Notes under the pieces: generated by a model | What the model saw: the letters and a program-made list of their open reading frames with translations, nothing else | Told to the model about the DNA's origin: nothing | Database searches by the model: none | Made by a program: the position numbers and the translations under genes | Shown here: positions 36,117 through 45,151 of the stretch, piece after piece | Numbering within the stretch: position 1 is the stretch's first letter | Layout: each line of letters begins with the position of its first letter | Source: Tenacibaculum finnmarkense | GTDB taxonomy: Bacteria; Bacteroidota; Bacteroidia; Flavobacteriales; Flavobacteriaceae | Assembly: GCF_900239185.1 (NCBI RefSeq) | Contig: NZ_OENA01000013.1 | Coordinates: 60,196-124,195, forward strand | Direction of reading: 5' to 3' | Length of the DNA: 64,000 nt

Positions 36117-36347
36117 TTGTTAATCAGGATTATAAAGAGATTTAAATTGAAAAAATATAAATATTATGTTATAGAACAAATATTTTCAGATGATACCAGA
36201 TTAGTAACTATTGCAATAAATACATTAAAATATTTATCATCTATAGGGAAAGAAGAAAGTGTAGAAAACCTATTTTATAAAACACTAGAAAGAAATCAAT
36301 ATGCTACTATTTTGAATGATTTAAAAGTAACAATTCCTAAAAATTAA
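36117..36347 (+). pseudogene. 3' part of the HEAT-like gene after an in-frame amber codon
   Basis: Seventy-six codons follow the TAG at 36114-36116 in the same frame. They contain helical repeat sequence (KYYVIEQIFSDDTRLVTIAINTL) like the upstream half. There is no ATG in it; only a TTG directly after the stop could start translation, with no plausible ribosome site. It ends one base before the glycosyltransferase start (TAAATG). Read-through, a sequencing error or a true loss are the three alternatives. Confidence 0.65.
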
Positions 36348-37790
36348 ATGGATTATTTTGTAAGAAATAGTATCGAATATTTCTTCTTTATTTATGGTAT
36401 TTGCATATTTTGTGTATATTTTTTTCTAATTATTTTGGCTTTGAAAGCTATAAAAAAATCAAAACAAAAAGCAATTTTCCTAAATATAGATTACATAAAA
36501 GGTTCTCATGATTTACCTTCTGTTAGTTTAATTGCTCCAGCTTATAATGAAGGAAAAACAATTATAACAAATGTTAAATCATTATTATCGATACAGTACC
36601 CTTTTTACGAATTGATTATTGTAAATGACGGAAGTACTGATAATTCAATAGAACAATTAATTGATGTTTTTAGTTTGAAAGAAATTGAAATTGTAAAGAA
36701 CACAAGTGCAGTTTCATGTGCCGAAATTAAAAAAATATATAAAAGCACCAATTCTAAATACACAAGCTTAACTGTTGTTGATAAGTTTAATGGAGGTCGT
36801 TCAGATGCTATTAATTGTGGGATTATTTTTGCCAAATCAAACTTAGTTTTATGTACAGATGCCGATTGTATTATAGAGCAAGATGCTTTATTAAAAATGG
36901 TTAGACCCTATATTGAAGCAACAGAAAAAGAAGTTATTGCTAGTGGAGGTATTATTGGAATAGCTAATGATTCGGTTATTAAAAATGGTATTCTTAAAGA
37001 AATTAGAATGCCTAAAAAATTACTACCACGCATACAAATAGTTGAATACATAAGAGCTTTTTTATTAGGTAGAATGGCATGGGGGCATATTAATGGATTA
37101 ATGCTTGTTTCAGGTGCTTTTGGATTATATCCTAGACATCGATTACTTGAAGTAGGAGGGTTAGATAAAGATACTATTGGAGAAGATTTAGAATTATGTA
37201 TTCGTTTACGAACTCATATGGAAAACTTAAAACAACCTTATAAGGTTGTTTATATTCCTGAGGTATTATGCTGGACAGAAGCTCCGCCTAATTTTAAAAT
37301 TTATATATCACAACGAGATCGATGGGCTAGAGGGTTATGGGAAACCTTATATAAACATCGAAATTTATTTTTCAATAAAAAATATGGAAATATGGGGAAA
37401 TATTTTTTTCCATATTGGATTTTCTTTGAGTTAGGAGCTCCTATTGTTGAGTTTTTAGGAATGTTATACTTAATTTATTACGCAATTAATGGGTTTATGA
37501 ATTTACAAATGGCACTTCTTTTGGCTTTCACAGTGTATTTAGCAGGTTGTCTATTTTCAACAATTGCAATATTAATGTATTCCTTAAATTACAAACATTA
37601 TTTAAAGCCTAAAATGATTATCCAATTATTACTAGTTTCTTATATAGAATCTTTTTATAGTCACCCAATAATGTTATACGCACAATTAAAAGGTTTTTTT
37701 AAGAAGATATTTAAAATTAATACAGGTTGGGGAACTATGGATAGGGATGGTTTTAATGAAGAAGAGGAAAATGAAGAACAAAATAAATAA
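36348..37790 (+). CDS. Processive glycosyltransferase, GT2 family (PgaC/BcsA-like)
   Basis: This 480-aa membrane glycosyltransferase has an N-terminal helix (about 12-35) and a GT2 catalytic domain (about 55-320). Catalytic landmarks are APAYNEG, IVNDGSTDNS, CTDADCII (DxD), GEDLELCIRLR (ED) and QRDRWARG (QxxRW of processive synthases). At least three C-terminal transmembrane helices follow. This is the architecture of poly-β-linked polysaccharide synthases such as PgaC. With the TPR/YaiO barrel downstream it should make and translocate an exopolysaccharide; the sugar is unknown. Confidence 0.9.
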   Translation: MDYFVRNSIEYFFFIYGICIFCVYFFLIILALKAIKKSKQKAIFLNIDYIKGSHDLPSVSLIAPAYNEGKTIITNVKSLLSIQYPFYELIIVNDGSTDNSIEQLIDVFSLKEIEIVKNTSAVSCAEIKKIYKSTNSKYTSLTVVDKFNGGRSDAINCGIIFAKSNLVLCTDADCIIEQDALLKMVRPYIEATEKEVIASGGIIGIANDSVIKNGILKEIRMPKKLLPRIQIVEYIRAFLLGRMAWGHINGLMLVSGAFGLYPRHRLLEVGGLDKDTIGEDLELCIRLRTHMENLKQPYKVVYIPEVLCWTEAPPNFKIYISQRDRWARGLWETLYKHRNLFFNKKYGNMGKYFFPYWIFFELGAPIVEFLGMLYLIYYAINGFMNLQMALLLAFTVYLAGCLFSTIAILMYSLNYKHYLKPKMIIQLLLVSYIESFYSHPIMLYAQLKGFFKKIFKINTGWGTMDRDGFNEEEENEEQNK

Positions 37791-37798
37791 AATTAATA

Positions 37799-39067
37799 AT
37801 GAATTTTACAAGGATAAATTTAAGAATACATTATTGCTTAATAATTTTTTTTTATCTCTTTAATTGTTTTTCTTCGGAAGCTCAAAAGGATAAAATAAAT
37901 GTAGATTCACTGTATTATAAAGCAAATAATTTATATAAAAAAAAGGCAAATAAAGAAGCCTTAAATCTTGTAAATACGGCTTTAAATATTGCTCCTAATT
38001 ATATTGATATTCGTGTTTTACGCATAAGGATTTCACAAAGATTACATAAAACTGAACTGGTAAATAACGATTTAAAATTACTTTTAAAATCAGAAGAACC
38101 AAGGGGACTTAAAAATGATGTAATTAGACAATTAAGTCTTATCAAAAATGAAAAAATACTTGCTAAATTTATCGCTGATATTACCGCTTTTTATAAAGAA
38201 GATATTGATGTTGATTTATCAAAAGCGGAAGCTTATTATCGCCTAAAAGACCTTAAGAATACAAAGGAAATACTATCTAAAATAGCTAAAAACCAATTAA
38301 ATATTGGTCAAAAATATAGATATCGATTACTTTTAAAGAAGGTAAATACCAATCAAATTAGTGTTTATTATAATGCTAGTTCTTTTGGGGCAGAATATCC
38401 AACGAAAAAAACATGGCATACCAAGCAATTGGAATATATGAAATTCGTAGGAGCACATTCTTTTGGAGTTCGTGTAACTCATAGTAAGCGTTTTACAAAC
38501 GATGCGATATTATATGAATTAGAATCGTATCCGGTGTTTTCTAAAAAATGTTATAGTTATGTAAATGTCAGTACGTCTTCTAATGCTGATTTTTTTCAAA
38601 AATTAGGAGTAAAAGCATCGGTATATTATTCGGTTTTAAAAGGCATTGAAATGGAAGTCGGTTTTCGATATTTAACTTTTGATACGGCTAATTTTACAAC
38701 GTATATTGTTGGGATTACGTCTTATGTTGGTGATTTTTATTTAAACGCAGGTGTATTTATAAGTCCAGAAATAGCTAGTGGATTTATACAAAATTATCAA
38801 ACAAATATTCGGTATTATTATAGTGGCGCTGAAAACTATATAGCGATTAGATTAGGAACAGGAATTTCACCTGATGAGCCATCAAAATTTATACCAGTGG
38901 CTTCTAACATCAATTTAAACTCTTATTATGCAACGATAGGTGCAACAAAAACAGTAACTCATAACTATAATATATCGGCAAATATTGGTTATTTAATGGA
39001 AGAATTTAAGGCAACTAAAAAAGGAAGCCAATTTTTAGCAGGCATAGGTTTAAAGTATCGGTTTTAG
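37799..39067 (+). CDS. YaiO family outer-membrane β-barrel protein with TPR
   Basis: This 422-aa exported protein has an N-terminal signal, TPR-like helices (about 33-190: ALNLVNTALNIAPNYIDIRVLR) and a C-terminal YaiO-type β-barrel (about 195-422, from FGAEYPTKKTWHTKQLEYM to a terminal LKYRF). TPR plus barrel is also the plan of the PgaA exporter. It follows the glycosyltransferase by eight bases. Together they suggest secretion of the polysaccharide across the outer membrane. Confidence 0.88.
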   Translation: MNFTRINLRIHYCLIIFFYLFNCFSSEAQKDKINVDSLYYKANNLYKKKANKEALNLVNTALNIAPNYIDIRVLRIRISQRLHKTELVNNDLKLLLKSEEPRGLKNDVIRQLSLIKNEKILAKFIADITAFYKEDIDVDLSKAEAYYRLKDLKNTKEILSKIAKNQLNIGQKYRYRLLLKKVNTNQISVYYNASSFGAEYPTKKTWHTKQLEYMKFVGAHSFGVRVTHSKRFTNDAILYELESYPVFSKKCYSYVNVSTSSNADFFQKLGVKASVYYSVLKGIEMEVGFRYLTFDTANFTTYIVGITSYVGDFYLNAGVFISPEIASGFIQNYQTNIRYYYSGAENYIAIRLGTGISPDEPSKFIPVASNINLNSYYATIGATKTVTHNYNISANIGYLMEEFKATKKGSQFLAGIGLKYRF

Positions 39068-39140
39068 TAGTATTTTATGTCTTTTATTTTGATAGCTACA
39101 AATATACTTTGTGTTGTAAAATTATTTTAGATAATAAAAT

Positions 39141-39224
39141 GCCTAGCCCCGATTGAGCAATTGTTTGAGCTCCTTTTTTTTCTTCAAAAAAAGAGCGAGT
39201 GCGGAAAGCGGGAAATAGCTTCAA
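39141..39224 (+). repeat. Family-1 interspersed repeat, copy E
   Basis: Forward copy between the convergent YaiO and OmpA genes, from GCCTAGCCCCGATTG to GCTTCAAA. Confidence 0.85.
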
Positions 39225-39283
39225 AAAATTTATGATGTTTTTAACTTTATGATTTTAATTGTATCAGAATACTCTATAAAACA

Positions 39284-39313
39284 CAAAAAACCGAGCAAAA
39301 GCTCGGTTTTTTT
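39284..39313. terminator. Bidirectional terminator (YaiO operon / OmpA gene)
   Basis: AAAACCGAGC and GCTCGGTTTT flank AAAA, with T- and A-runs on the two sides. Confidence 0.85.
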
Positions 39314-39350
39314 AATATCAAAATATTAATTATAGTATGTTTATCAAAAA

Positions 39351-41435
39351 TTATTTTTGATTTATTACTCTAAAAGTAGTTCTACGGTTTGCAGCATGCT
39401 CGCGTTCTGTACAAGAAACACCATCAGCACATCTGTTTGTTAATTTGTTTTCACCGTAACCGTTAGCAGTTAATTGACTAGCGTTAACTCCTTTCGAAAT
39501 TAAATAGTTTACAACTGAACGAGCTCTTCTTTCTGATAAAGATTGGTTACTTATGTTACTTCCTCTTGAATCAGTATGAGATTCAACAGCAGCAGCTACA
39601 CCAGTCTTTAAAATTGGTAATAATCTAGTGTCAATTAAACGTTTAGCTCCAGAAGTTAAAGTAGCACTTCCTAAGTTCCAGTTAATTGGTAAAGGTGTAT
39701 TTTCAACTAATTTACATTCAACTTCTTTCCAAGATGTTAATCCACCTTTAGAAACTAATACTTCTTTAGTAATTGTTTTGTATTTAGCAGCTACAGGAAT
39801 TTCTTCTTTCCAAGCGTCTTTTACTAAAACAGTTTTCTTTAAATTACTATAAACAGCGTCTCCTGTAATCGCTCTAGATGTAGGAGGTGTTGTCATTACA
39901 GTTTTCTTTAAAGTCGTAGTTACCTCAGGAATAGCAATAACTTTAGTAGTTGTAACCGAAGGAATTACTCTTTTAATAGTCGTAGTAACTTCAGGAATAG
40001 CGACAACTCTTGTTGAAGGAGGTGTAGTCATTACTCTTTTCTTGATAACTTTCGTTATTTCAGGAATTTGAACTGTAATTGTTGATGGAGGAGTTACCAT
40101 AACTGTTTTCTTAACAATTTTAGTTACTTCAGGAATTGTAATAACTCTTGTAGATTCAGGAGTTGTTACCGTTCTTTTAATAGTTTGAGTTACCTCAGGA
40201 ATTGCAATTGTATTTGTAGTAGGAGGTGTAGTCATTACACGCTTCTTGATAATTTTCGTTACAGCAGGAATATCAATAGTTCTTGTTGTAGGAGGAGTTA
40301 CCATTACTCTTTTCTTAATAACTTTCGTTACTTCAGGAATTGCAACAACTCTTGTTGTTGGAGGAGTTTTAACAACTCTTTTAGTATAGGTTGAGTTACC
40401 ACATCCGTTAGGAGAAGTACTTTCATTACATTCAGGAGTTGTAACAAGAGAAGCGTCGTTTCCTAAAACAGTTTTGTTAATTGTTTGGAATTGAGCAGGC
40501 ACTTCTTTGTAACACCAGTAACGACAATCGTTAGGGTCTGAAGATTCACAATCAGGCGCTTTTTCGCTCATTTGCCATCTTGCAGATTTTGCTTTAACTT
40601 CAATAGTTTCACTATCGTTATTAAAAGATGCAGGAATTACACTTAATTTATTTCCGTAATCTCTTTTCTTATAAGAAATAGTTTCTGTTCCGTAAACTGC
40701 AGGAACAACAACTAAACGTTGAGATGCTTCTTTTACCATTATAGTAACGTCACGCATTTCATATTTTGCAGGTACAACTTCAATACGTTGTGATGCTTCT
40801 TTAACAGTAACAACAACATCACGCATTTCGTATTTAGCAGGTACTAAAACTAAACGTTGAGCAGCTTCTTTTACTACGATTGTTTCAGTAACTACACTTG
40901 AAGTAGCAGGAACTTTAACTAAACGTTGACTAGCTTCTCTGGTAACTACAACAACATCTCTAGTTTCGTACTTTGCAGGAACTAATTTTAAACGTTGTGT
41001 AGCTTCTTTAGTAACCACAACAACATCACGCATTTCATATTTAGCAGGTACTAAAACTAAACGTTGAGCAGCTTCTTTTACAACAACAGTTTCAGTAGCA
41101 GAACTAGGTCTTGATAACGCTTTTTCAATACGCTGACTTGCTTCTTTGGTAACTATTGAATAAGTTTGAGCTTCGTACTTTGCAGGTACAATAACTAATT
41201 TTTGACTTCCTTCATTAACTAAAACACGTTCGGTTACTGATTTATAAGCAGTAGGATGTGTAACAATTCTTTTGTAAGCAGGAGCAATTTCAATAGTTAC
41301 ATCTTGATTTTTCCATACTTCAGGAGTTTTACAACGTACATAACACTTTCCAGGTTCTGCATTTGTGGGTAAATCTTGTGCTGAAGCACTAAAGTAGAAG
41401 GCTAAAAGCGCTCCTGTTAATAGTAATTTTTTCAT
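39351..41435 (-). CDS. OmpA family protein with two tandem-repeat regions
   Basis: This 694-aa protein has a signal peptide, then two different repeat blocks. Block 1 (about 60-260) has about nine units built on KEASQRLVLVPAKYEMRDV. Block 2 (about 345-545) has about nine units built on TPPTTRVVAIPEVTKVIKK. A Cys-containing spacer lies between. The C-terminus (about 585-694) is an OmpA peptidoglycan-binding domain (ESHTDSRGSNISNQSLSERRA, GYGENKLTNRC, NRRTTFRVI). It should tether the outer membrane to peptidoglycan and expose or span with a long β-repeat stalk. Repeats are conserved in DNA, so copy number may vary between strains. Confidence 0.88.
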   Translation of the reverse strand: MKKLLLTGALLAFYFSASAQDLPTNAEPGKCYVRCKTPEVWKNQDVTIEIAPAYKRIVTHPTAYKSVTERVLVNEGSQKLVIVPAKYEAQTYSIVTKEASQRIEKALSRPSSATETVVVKEAAQRLVLVPAKYEMRDVVVVTKEATQRLKLVPAKYETRDVVVVTREASQRLVKVPATSSVVTETIVVKEAAQRLVLVPAKYEMRDVVVTVKEASQRIEVVPAKYEMRDVTIMVKEASQRLVVVPAVYGTETISYKKRDYGNKLSVIPASFNNDSETIEVKAKSARWQMSEKAPDCESSDPNDCRYWCYKEVPAQFQTINKTVLGNDASLVTTPECNESTSPNGCGNSTYTKRVVKTPPTTRVVAIPEVTKVIKKRVMVTPPTTRTIDIPAVTKIIKKRVMTTPPTTNTIAIPEVTQTIKRTVTTPESTRVITIPEVTKIVKKTVMVTPPSTITVQIPEITKVIKKRVMTTPPSTRVVAIPEVTTTIKRVIPSVTTTKVIAIPEVTTTLKKTVMTTPPTSRAITGDAVYSNLKKTVLVKDAWKEEIPVAAKYKTITKEVLVSKGGLTSWKEVECKLVENTPLPINWNLGSATLTSGAKRLIDTRLLPILKTGVAAAVESHTDSRGSNISNQSLSERRARSVVNYLISKGVNASQLTANGYGENKLTNRCADGVSCTEREHAANRRTTFRVINQK

Positions 41436-41467
41436 AATAATTCTAAATTTGTTTGATATTATTTAAC

Positions 41468-41510
41468 TTAATTATGTGACACATTAGATGAATAAAAGTC
41501 ACATAATTAA
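41468..41510 (-). promoter_or_regulatory. 5' UTR hairpin of the OmpA-type mRNA
   Basis: TTAATTATGTGAC (41468-41480) pairs perfectly with GTCACATAATTAA (41498-41510), 17-nt loop. The minus-strand -7 box TATCTTTG at 41512-41519 puts the hairpin at the very 5' end of the ompA-like transcript, where it could stabilise the mRNA or act as an operator. Confidence 0.5.
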
Positions 41511-41511
41511 A

Positions 41512-41519
41512 CAAAGATA
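41512..41519 (-). promoter_or_regulatory. Promoter -7 box of the OmpA-type gene
   Basis: TATCTTTG on the minus strand matches TAnnTTTG, about 77 bp before the start codon at 41435. Confidence 0.5.
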
Positions 41520-41556
41520 AGAATTTTATTTAATGTTAAAGAACTGTTAAAGGGTT

Positions 41557-42450
41557 TTATAGCTTATTGAAATACAAACTTTTAATGATTCCATCGGACA
41601 AGCCTATTTTAGGAACAAATATTTTTCGAGCACCACTCCATTTCATTGCTGAAAGGTAAATTTTAGTTGCAGGAACAATAACATCGGCTCTATCGGGGTT
41701 TAAACTTAGTTCAGAAATTCGTTCTTTATAAGTCATTTGTTTTAAAAACTGATATTGTGCATTCAAATAGATATAAGAAATAGGTTTTCCTAAATCTCTA
41801 CCCGACATTTTAAATATTTTATTAATATTTCCACCCGAACCTATAAGAGAAATACGCCCGTAGTTTTTGGTATTTTCTTCAACCCACTCTTGAACTTCTT
41901 TGAAAATAATATTATTTTCTGTTTTTTTATTATTGATTAATCGAACGGTACCTATTTTAAACGATTTTGATTTTACAATTCTACCTTTTGAAAACAAGGT
42001 GAATTCGGTACTACCACCACCAACATCTACATAAAGATAGGTAGATTCTGATTTAATTAAATGATGTAAATCGGTAGAAAATATAATTGCTGCTTCTTTT
42101 TTACCATCAATTACATCAATTTCTATATCAGCTTCTTTTAATATGGTATTAACAACTTGAGTTCCATTTTGAGCTTCTCTCATTGCTGAGGTAGCACATG
42201 CTTTGTATTTTTCAACACCATGAACTTTCATAATCAATTTAAAAGCTGCCATAGCATCCACCATTCGAGCAGTATTTTCTTCGGATATTATACCTGTAAC
42301 AAAAGCATCAGTACCTAAACGAATAGGAACTCTAACTAAAGAAGCTTTTTTAAATAGCGGTTCCTTACCTTTTTCTTCAATAATATTTGATATCAAGAGT
42401 CTTACAGCATTTGAACCGATATCTATAGCGCCATATTTTTTAATTTTCAA
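41557..42450 (-). CDS. Ppx/GppA phosphatase family protein
   Basis: This 297-aa protein has the ASKHA-fold N-terminus AIDIGSNAVRLLI (about 6-18), ATSAMREAQNG, and VDVGGGSTEFTLF. It belongs to exopolyphosphatase / pppGpp phosphohydrolase proteins but contains only the core domains, without the C-terminal HD domain of long Ppx. Polyphosphate or (p)ppGpp are the candidate substrates; the short form cannot be assigned to one. It follows the SixA-type gene by 12 bp in the direction of transcription. Confidence 0.9.
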   Translation of the reverse strand: MKIKKYGAIDIGSNAVRLLISNIIEEKGKEPLFKKASLVRVPIRLGTDAFVTGIISEENTARMVDAMAAFKLIMKVHGVEKYKACATSAMREAQNGTQVVNTILKEADIEIDVIDGKKEAAIIFSTDLHHLIKSESTYLYVDVGGGSTEFTLFSKGRIVKSKSFKIGTVRLINNKKTENNIIFKEVQEWVEENTKNYGRISLIGSGGNINKIFKMSGRDLGKPISYIYLNAQYQFLKQMTYKERISELSLNPDRADVIVPATKIYLSAMKWSGARKIFVPKIGLSDGIIKSLYFNKL

Positions 42451-42462
42451 AATAATATAATT

Positions 42463-42951
42463 TTATCTATGATTTTTAGGGAAATCGACTAAAATAGTAC
42501 GTCCCTTTTTTAAGTTTTTCCAGTGTTTGTCTTTAAATTCAATGCCTATAATTCCGCAAGTAGGCACGTGATTTATTGGTTTATCACCAAAATTATTCAC
42601 AAAACTATTAATACCATGATCGTGGCTAAATATAATAGCACTACTAAAATTATCGTCTAAAGCATTTACTGTTTTTACTAAATAACCATCACTAAAATTA
42701 TATAACTGACGTTTTATTTGTAGGTTAGAAAGTGGGTATTTAAAATTTTCACAAAAAATAATAGCCGTATGCAGCGCCCTATTTGCACTACTGGAAACAA
42801 ATACATCTGGCTTTGTTATTTCTTGCGATAAAAACTTAGAAAAAAGATGTGAATCTTTAATACCACGCTCTTTTAAAGGCCTATCAATATCTTTAATACC
42901 TTGGTATAGCCAAGAAGATTTTGCGTGACGAACAATATAAAGTGTTTTCAT
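42463..42951 (-). CDS. SixA-like histidine phosphatase
   Basis: This 162-aa histidine-phosphatase-superfamily protein has the catalytic RHAKSSW motif at residues 8-14 (phospho-histidine His9), the second Arg in VFVSSSANRALHTA, and the late His in IIFSHDHGIN. Size and RHAKSSW fit SixA phosphohistidine phosphatases. It is upstream of the Ppx/GppA gene on the same strand, and the pair may form an operon with pdxH further upstream (31 bp). Confidence 0.88.
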   Translation of the reverse strand: MKTLYIVRHAKSSWLYQGIKDIDRPLKERGIKDSHLFSKFLSQEITKPDVFVSSSANRALHTAIIFCENFKYPLSNLQIKRQLYNFSDGYLVKTVNALDDNFSSAIIFSHDHGINSFVNNFGDKPINHVPTCGIIGIEFKDKHWKNLKKGRTILVDFPKNHR

Positions 42952-42982
42952 TTAAATTATTAAAATGTATGTAAATATAAAA

Positions 42983-43630
42983 TTATGGCGCTAAACGTGC
43001 TAATTTCCAAGAAAAATCTTTTTCTAAGGTATATCGTATTCTATCGTGCATTCTATTTGGACGACCTTGCCAAAATTCAATAGAAACGGGTTTTACCATA
43101 AAACCTCCCCAATGTGGTGGGCGTGTAATTTCTTTATTTTGAAACTTTTCGGTTGTTTTTTCAAGTTGCTCATCGAGCAGTTCACGAGTGGCAACAATTT
43201 CACTTTGATTTGATGCCCAAGCGCCTAATTTACTTCCGTCAGGTCTTGATTCAAAATAACCATCAGATAAATTTTCGGCTAGTTTTTCAGCCTTTCCTTT
43301 GATGATGATTTGCTGTTCTAAGCCAGCCCAAAAAAAAGAAAGACATACATTGTTGTTGTGTAAAATTGCTTTTCCTTTTTCTGAATTATAATTAGTATAA
43401 AAAATAAAACCTTCCCAAGTATATTTTTTTAACAATACAATTCTATTTTTAGGAAAACCATCCAATCCTATTGATGAAACGTTCATGGCATTACTTTCAA
43501 TAACCATTTCTGACGCATCGGCAGCAAAAAACCAGTCTCTAAATAATTCCATCGGATTTTCAGGACAATTTTTTTTAAGTAGCTCTTTTTTCTCGTATGA
43601 TTTTCTATAATCGCTTAAATCGTGTGACAT
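42983..43630 (-). CDS. pdxH: Pyridoxamine 5'-phosphate oxidase
   Basis: It oxidises pyridoxamine or pyridoxine 5'-phosphate to pyridoxal 5'-phosphate with FMN (EC 1.4.3.5). The 215-aa length is normal. Motifs are NRIVLLKKYTWEGFIFYTNYNSEKG, LSFFWAGLEQQIIIKG, SRPDGSKLGAWASNQSEIV, and the C-terminal EFWQGRPNRMHDRIRY...WKLARLAP. It is the first gene of a probable pdxH-sixA-ppx unit. Confidence 0.95.
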   Translation of the reverse strand: MSHDLSDYRKSYEKKELLKKNCPENPMELFRDWFFAADASEMVIESNAMNVSSIGLDGFPKNRIVLLKKYTWEGFIFYTNYNSEKGKAILHNNNVCLSFFWAGLEQQIIIKGKAEKLAENLSDGYFESRPDGSKLGAWASNQSEIVATRELLDEQLEKTTEKFQNKEITRPPHWGGFMVKPVSIEFWQGRPNRMHDRIRYTLEKDFSWKLARLAP

Positions 43631-43761
43631 TATTATTTTTTATGCTATGTAAAAATACATTTTTTATCAATTATTTTAGCGTATTTTGTTAAAAAATAGC
43701 AAGAATGAAAAATAAGATATTTAGACTATCACTTAAAGACTTAATTATAAAATAAAAAAAT

Positions 43762-44181
43762 ATGCCGAAAATTATTTTAACAGCATTCTTTATTTTAACA
43801 GGAATTTTAAATTCAATAAGTCAAGAAAAACATACAATTACAGTATATTTTGAAGGAATGAAATCTGATAAAGGTAATTTGTATGTAGCAATTTATAATA
43901 ATAAAAAAGCTTTTTTAAAAGAGTCTATAAAAGGAAGAATAATAAAAATTTCAGATAAAAAAGCGAGCCTAGTATTTGAGAATATGATATCAGGAACTTA
44001 TGCAATTTCGGCGTTTCATGATGTGAATGATAACAAGAAAATGGACACTAATTTTATAGGAGTCCCTAAAGAGCCAATAGGTATTTCTAATGATGCTAAA
44101 GGTTTTATGGGACCTCCTAAATATAAAGATGCAAAATTTGATGTAATTCAGTCGATAAAAATGACTATTCGTATAAAATAA
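43762..44181 (+). CDS. DUF2141 family exported protein
   Basis: This 139-aa protein has a signal peptide (MPKIILTAFFILTGILNSIS) and a single DUF2141 β-domain: ITVYFEGMKSDKGNLYVAIYN, YAISAFHDVNDNKKMDTNFIGVPKEPIG, and the conserved PPKYKDAKF end. DVNDNKKMD looks like a calcium-binding loop. The function is unknown, presumably periplasmic. Confidence 0.87.
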   Translation: MPKIILTAFFILTGILNSISQEKHTITVYFEGMKSDKGNLYVAIYNNKKAFLKESIKGRIIKISDKKASLVFENMISGTYAISAFHDVNDNKKMDTNFIGVPKEPIGISNDAKGFMGPPKYKDAKFDVIQSIKMTIRIK

Positions 44182-44244
44182 ATTTCACAAAATAATTCAT
44201 GCAAAGTGATGCTTAATAATAGCAATCAGTAAGGTACAATTGAT

Positions 44245-44252
44245 TATTTTTG
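44245..44252 (+). promoter_or_regulatory. Promoter -7 box of the HAD gene
   Basis: TATTTTTG, 24 bp before the ATG at 44276, decides against the longer in-frame TTG start at 44240, which would lie upstream of the transcription start. Confidence 0.55.
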
Positions 44253-44275
44253 TAGCACAACACAAACTAAATACT

Positions 44276-44938
44276 ATGGCTTTAAAAGCAGTTTTATTCG
44301 ATATGGACGGGGTAATTGTTGACACCGAACCGTTACACAAACAAGCATATTTTTTAATGTTTGATAAAGTAAATATTCAGGTTTCACAAGAACTTTACAA
44401 TTCCTACACAGGGCAATCAACTTTAGAAATTTGTAAAGATTTAGTAGCCAAATTTAATTTAACTATTCAGGCTAGCGAATTGGTAAATTATAAACGTGCT
44501 TTTTTTAAAGAACTCTTTTTTTCTGATGATAATGACTTAGAATTATTAACAGGAGTGTTAGATTTAATTAAAAATTATTATCAAAACGGTGTTACTTTAG
44601 TTTTGGCATCGTCGGCATCGATGGTTACTATTGACAATGTTTTTAACAAATTCGATTTAAATAAATATTTTAAAGGGAAAATTAGTGGTGCCGATTTAAA
44701 AGCATCAAAACCACATCCTGAAATATTTTTAAAAGCAGCCGATATTGCTGGTTTTGATAAAAAAGAATGTTTAGTAATTGAAGATTCTACCAACGGAATT
44801 AGAGCCGCTTACGATGGCGGAATTTATTGTGTTGCTTATAAAAGTGAACATTCTAAAGAGCAAGATTATTCGTTAGCGCAAAAAGTAATTGCAAATTATA
44901 ATGACATAAAATATGATTTGGTAAAAGATGTTGTTTAA
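44276..44938 (+). CDS. HAD-superfamily hydrolase, β-phosphoglucomutase-like
   Basis: This 220-aa HAD protein has motif I FDMDGVIVDTEPLH (residues 8-21; nucleophile Asp9, acid/base Asp11), motif II VLASSAS, Lys in SKPHPEIFLKAA, and motif IV VIEDSTNGIRAA. The cap between motifs I and II is the helical type of β-phosphoglucomutase or sugar-phosphate phosphatases. The substrate cannot be told. The start follows from the promoter box at 44245-44252. Confidence 0.87.
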   Translation: MALKAVLFDMDGVIVDTEPLHKQAYFLMFDKVNIQVSQELYNSYTGQSTLEICKDLVAKFNLTIQASELVNYKRAFFKELFFSDDNDLELLTGVLDLIKNYYQNGVTLVLASSASMVTIDNVFNKFDLNKYFKGKISGADLKASKPHPEIFLKAADIAGFDKKECLVIEDSTNGIRAAYDGGIYCVAYKSEHSKEQDYSLAQKVIANYNDIKYDLVKDVV

Positions 44939-44958
44939 TTAAGTTATAAGCACAAATA

Positions 44959-45047
44959 CCTAGCCCCGATTGAAGCATTTGTTTGAGCTCTTTTTTTGAT
45001 TTTTCTTCAAAAAAAAGCGAGTGCGGAAAGCGGGAAATAGCTTCAAA
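44959..45047 (+). repeat. Family-1 interspersed repeat, copy F
   Basis: Forward copy between the convergent HAD and ndk genes. Confidence 0.85.
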
Positions 45048-45071
45048 TAATAGCTTTAAATAATTAAAAGC

Positions 45072-45115
45072 AAAAACTCGTTAACATACTATTTCTAGTA
45101 TAATAACGAGTTTTT
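45072..45115 (-). terminator. Terminator of ndk
   Basis: AAAAACTCGTTA pairs with TAACGAGTTTTT and an inner ATACTA/TAGTAT stem extends the hairpin; the minus-strand reading ends in T residues. Confidence 0.8.
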
Positions 45116-45151
45116 ATATATTTAAAAAGAATTATTGTTCTTAAAATATTT

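Noticed and set aside
39628..40394. Plus-strand frames opposite the OmpA gene
   Set aside because: They mirror the OmpA repeat region and show no independent start signals or family features.
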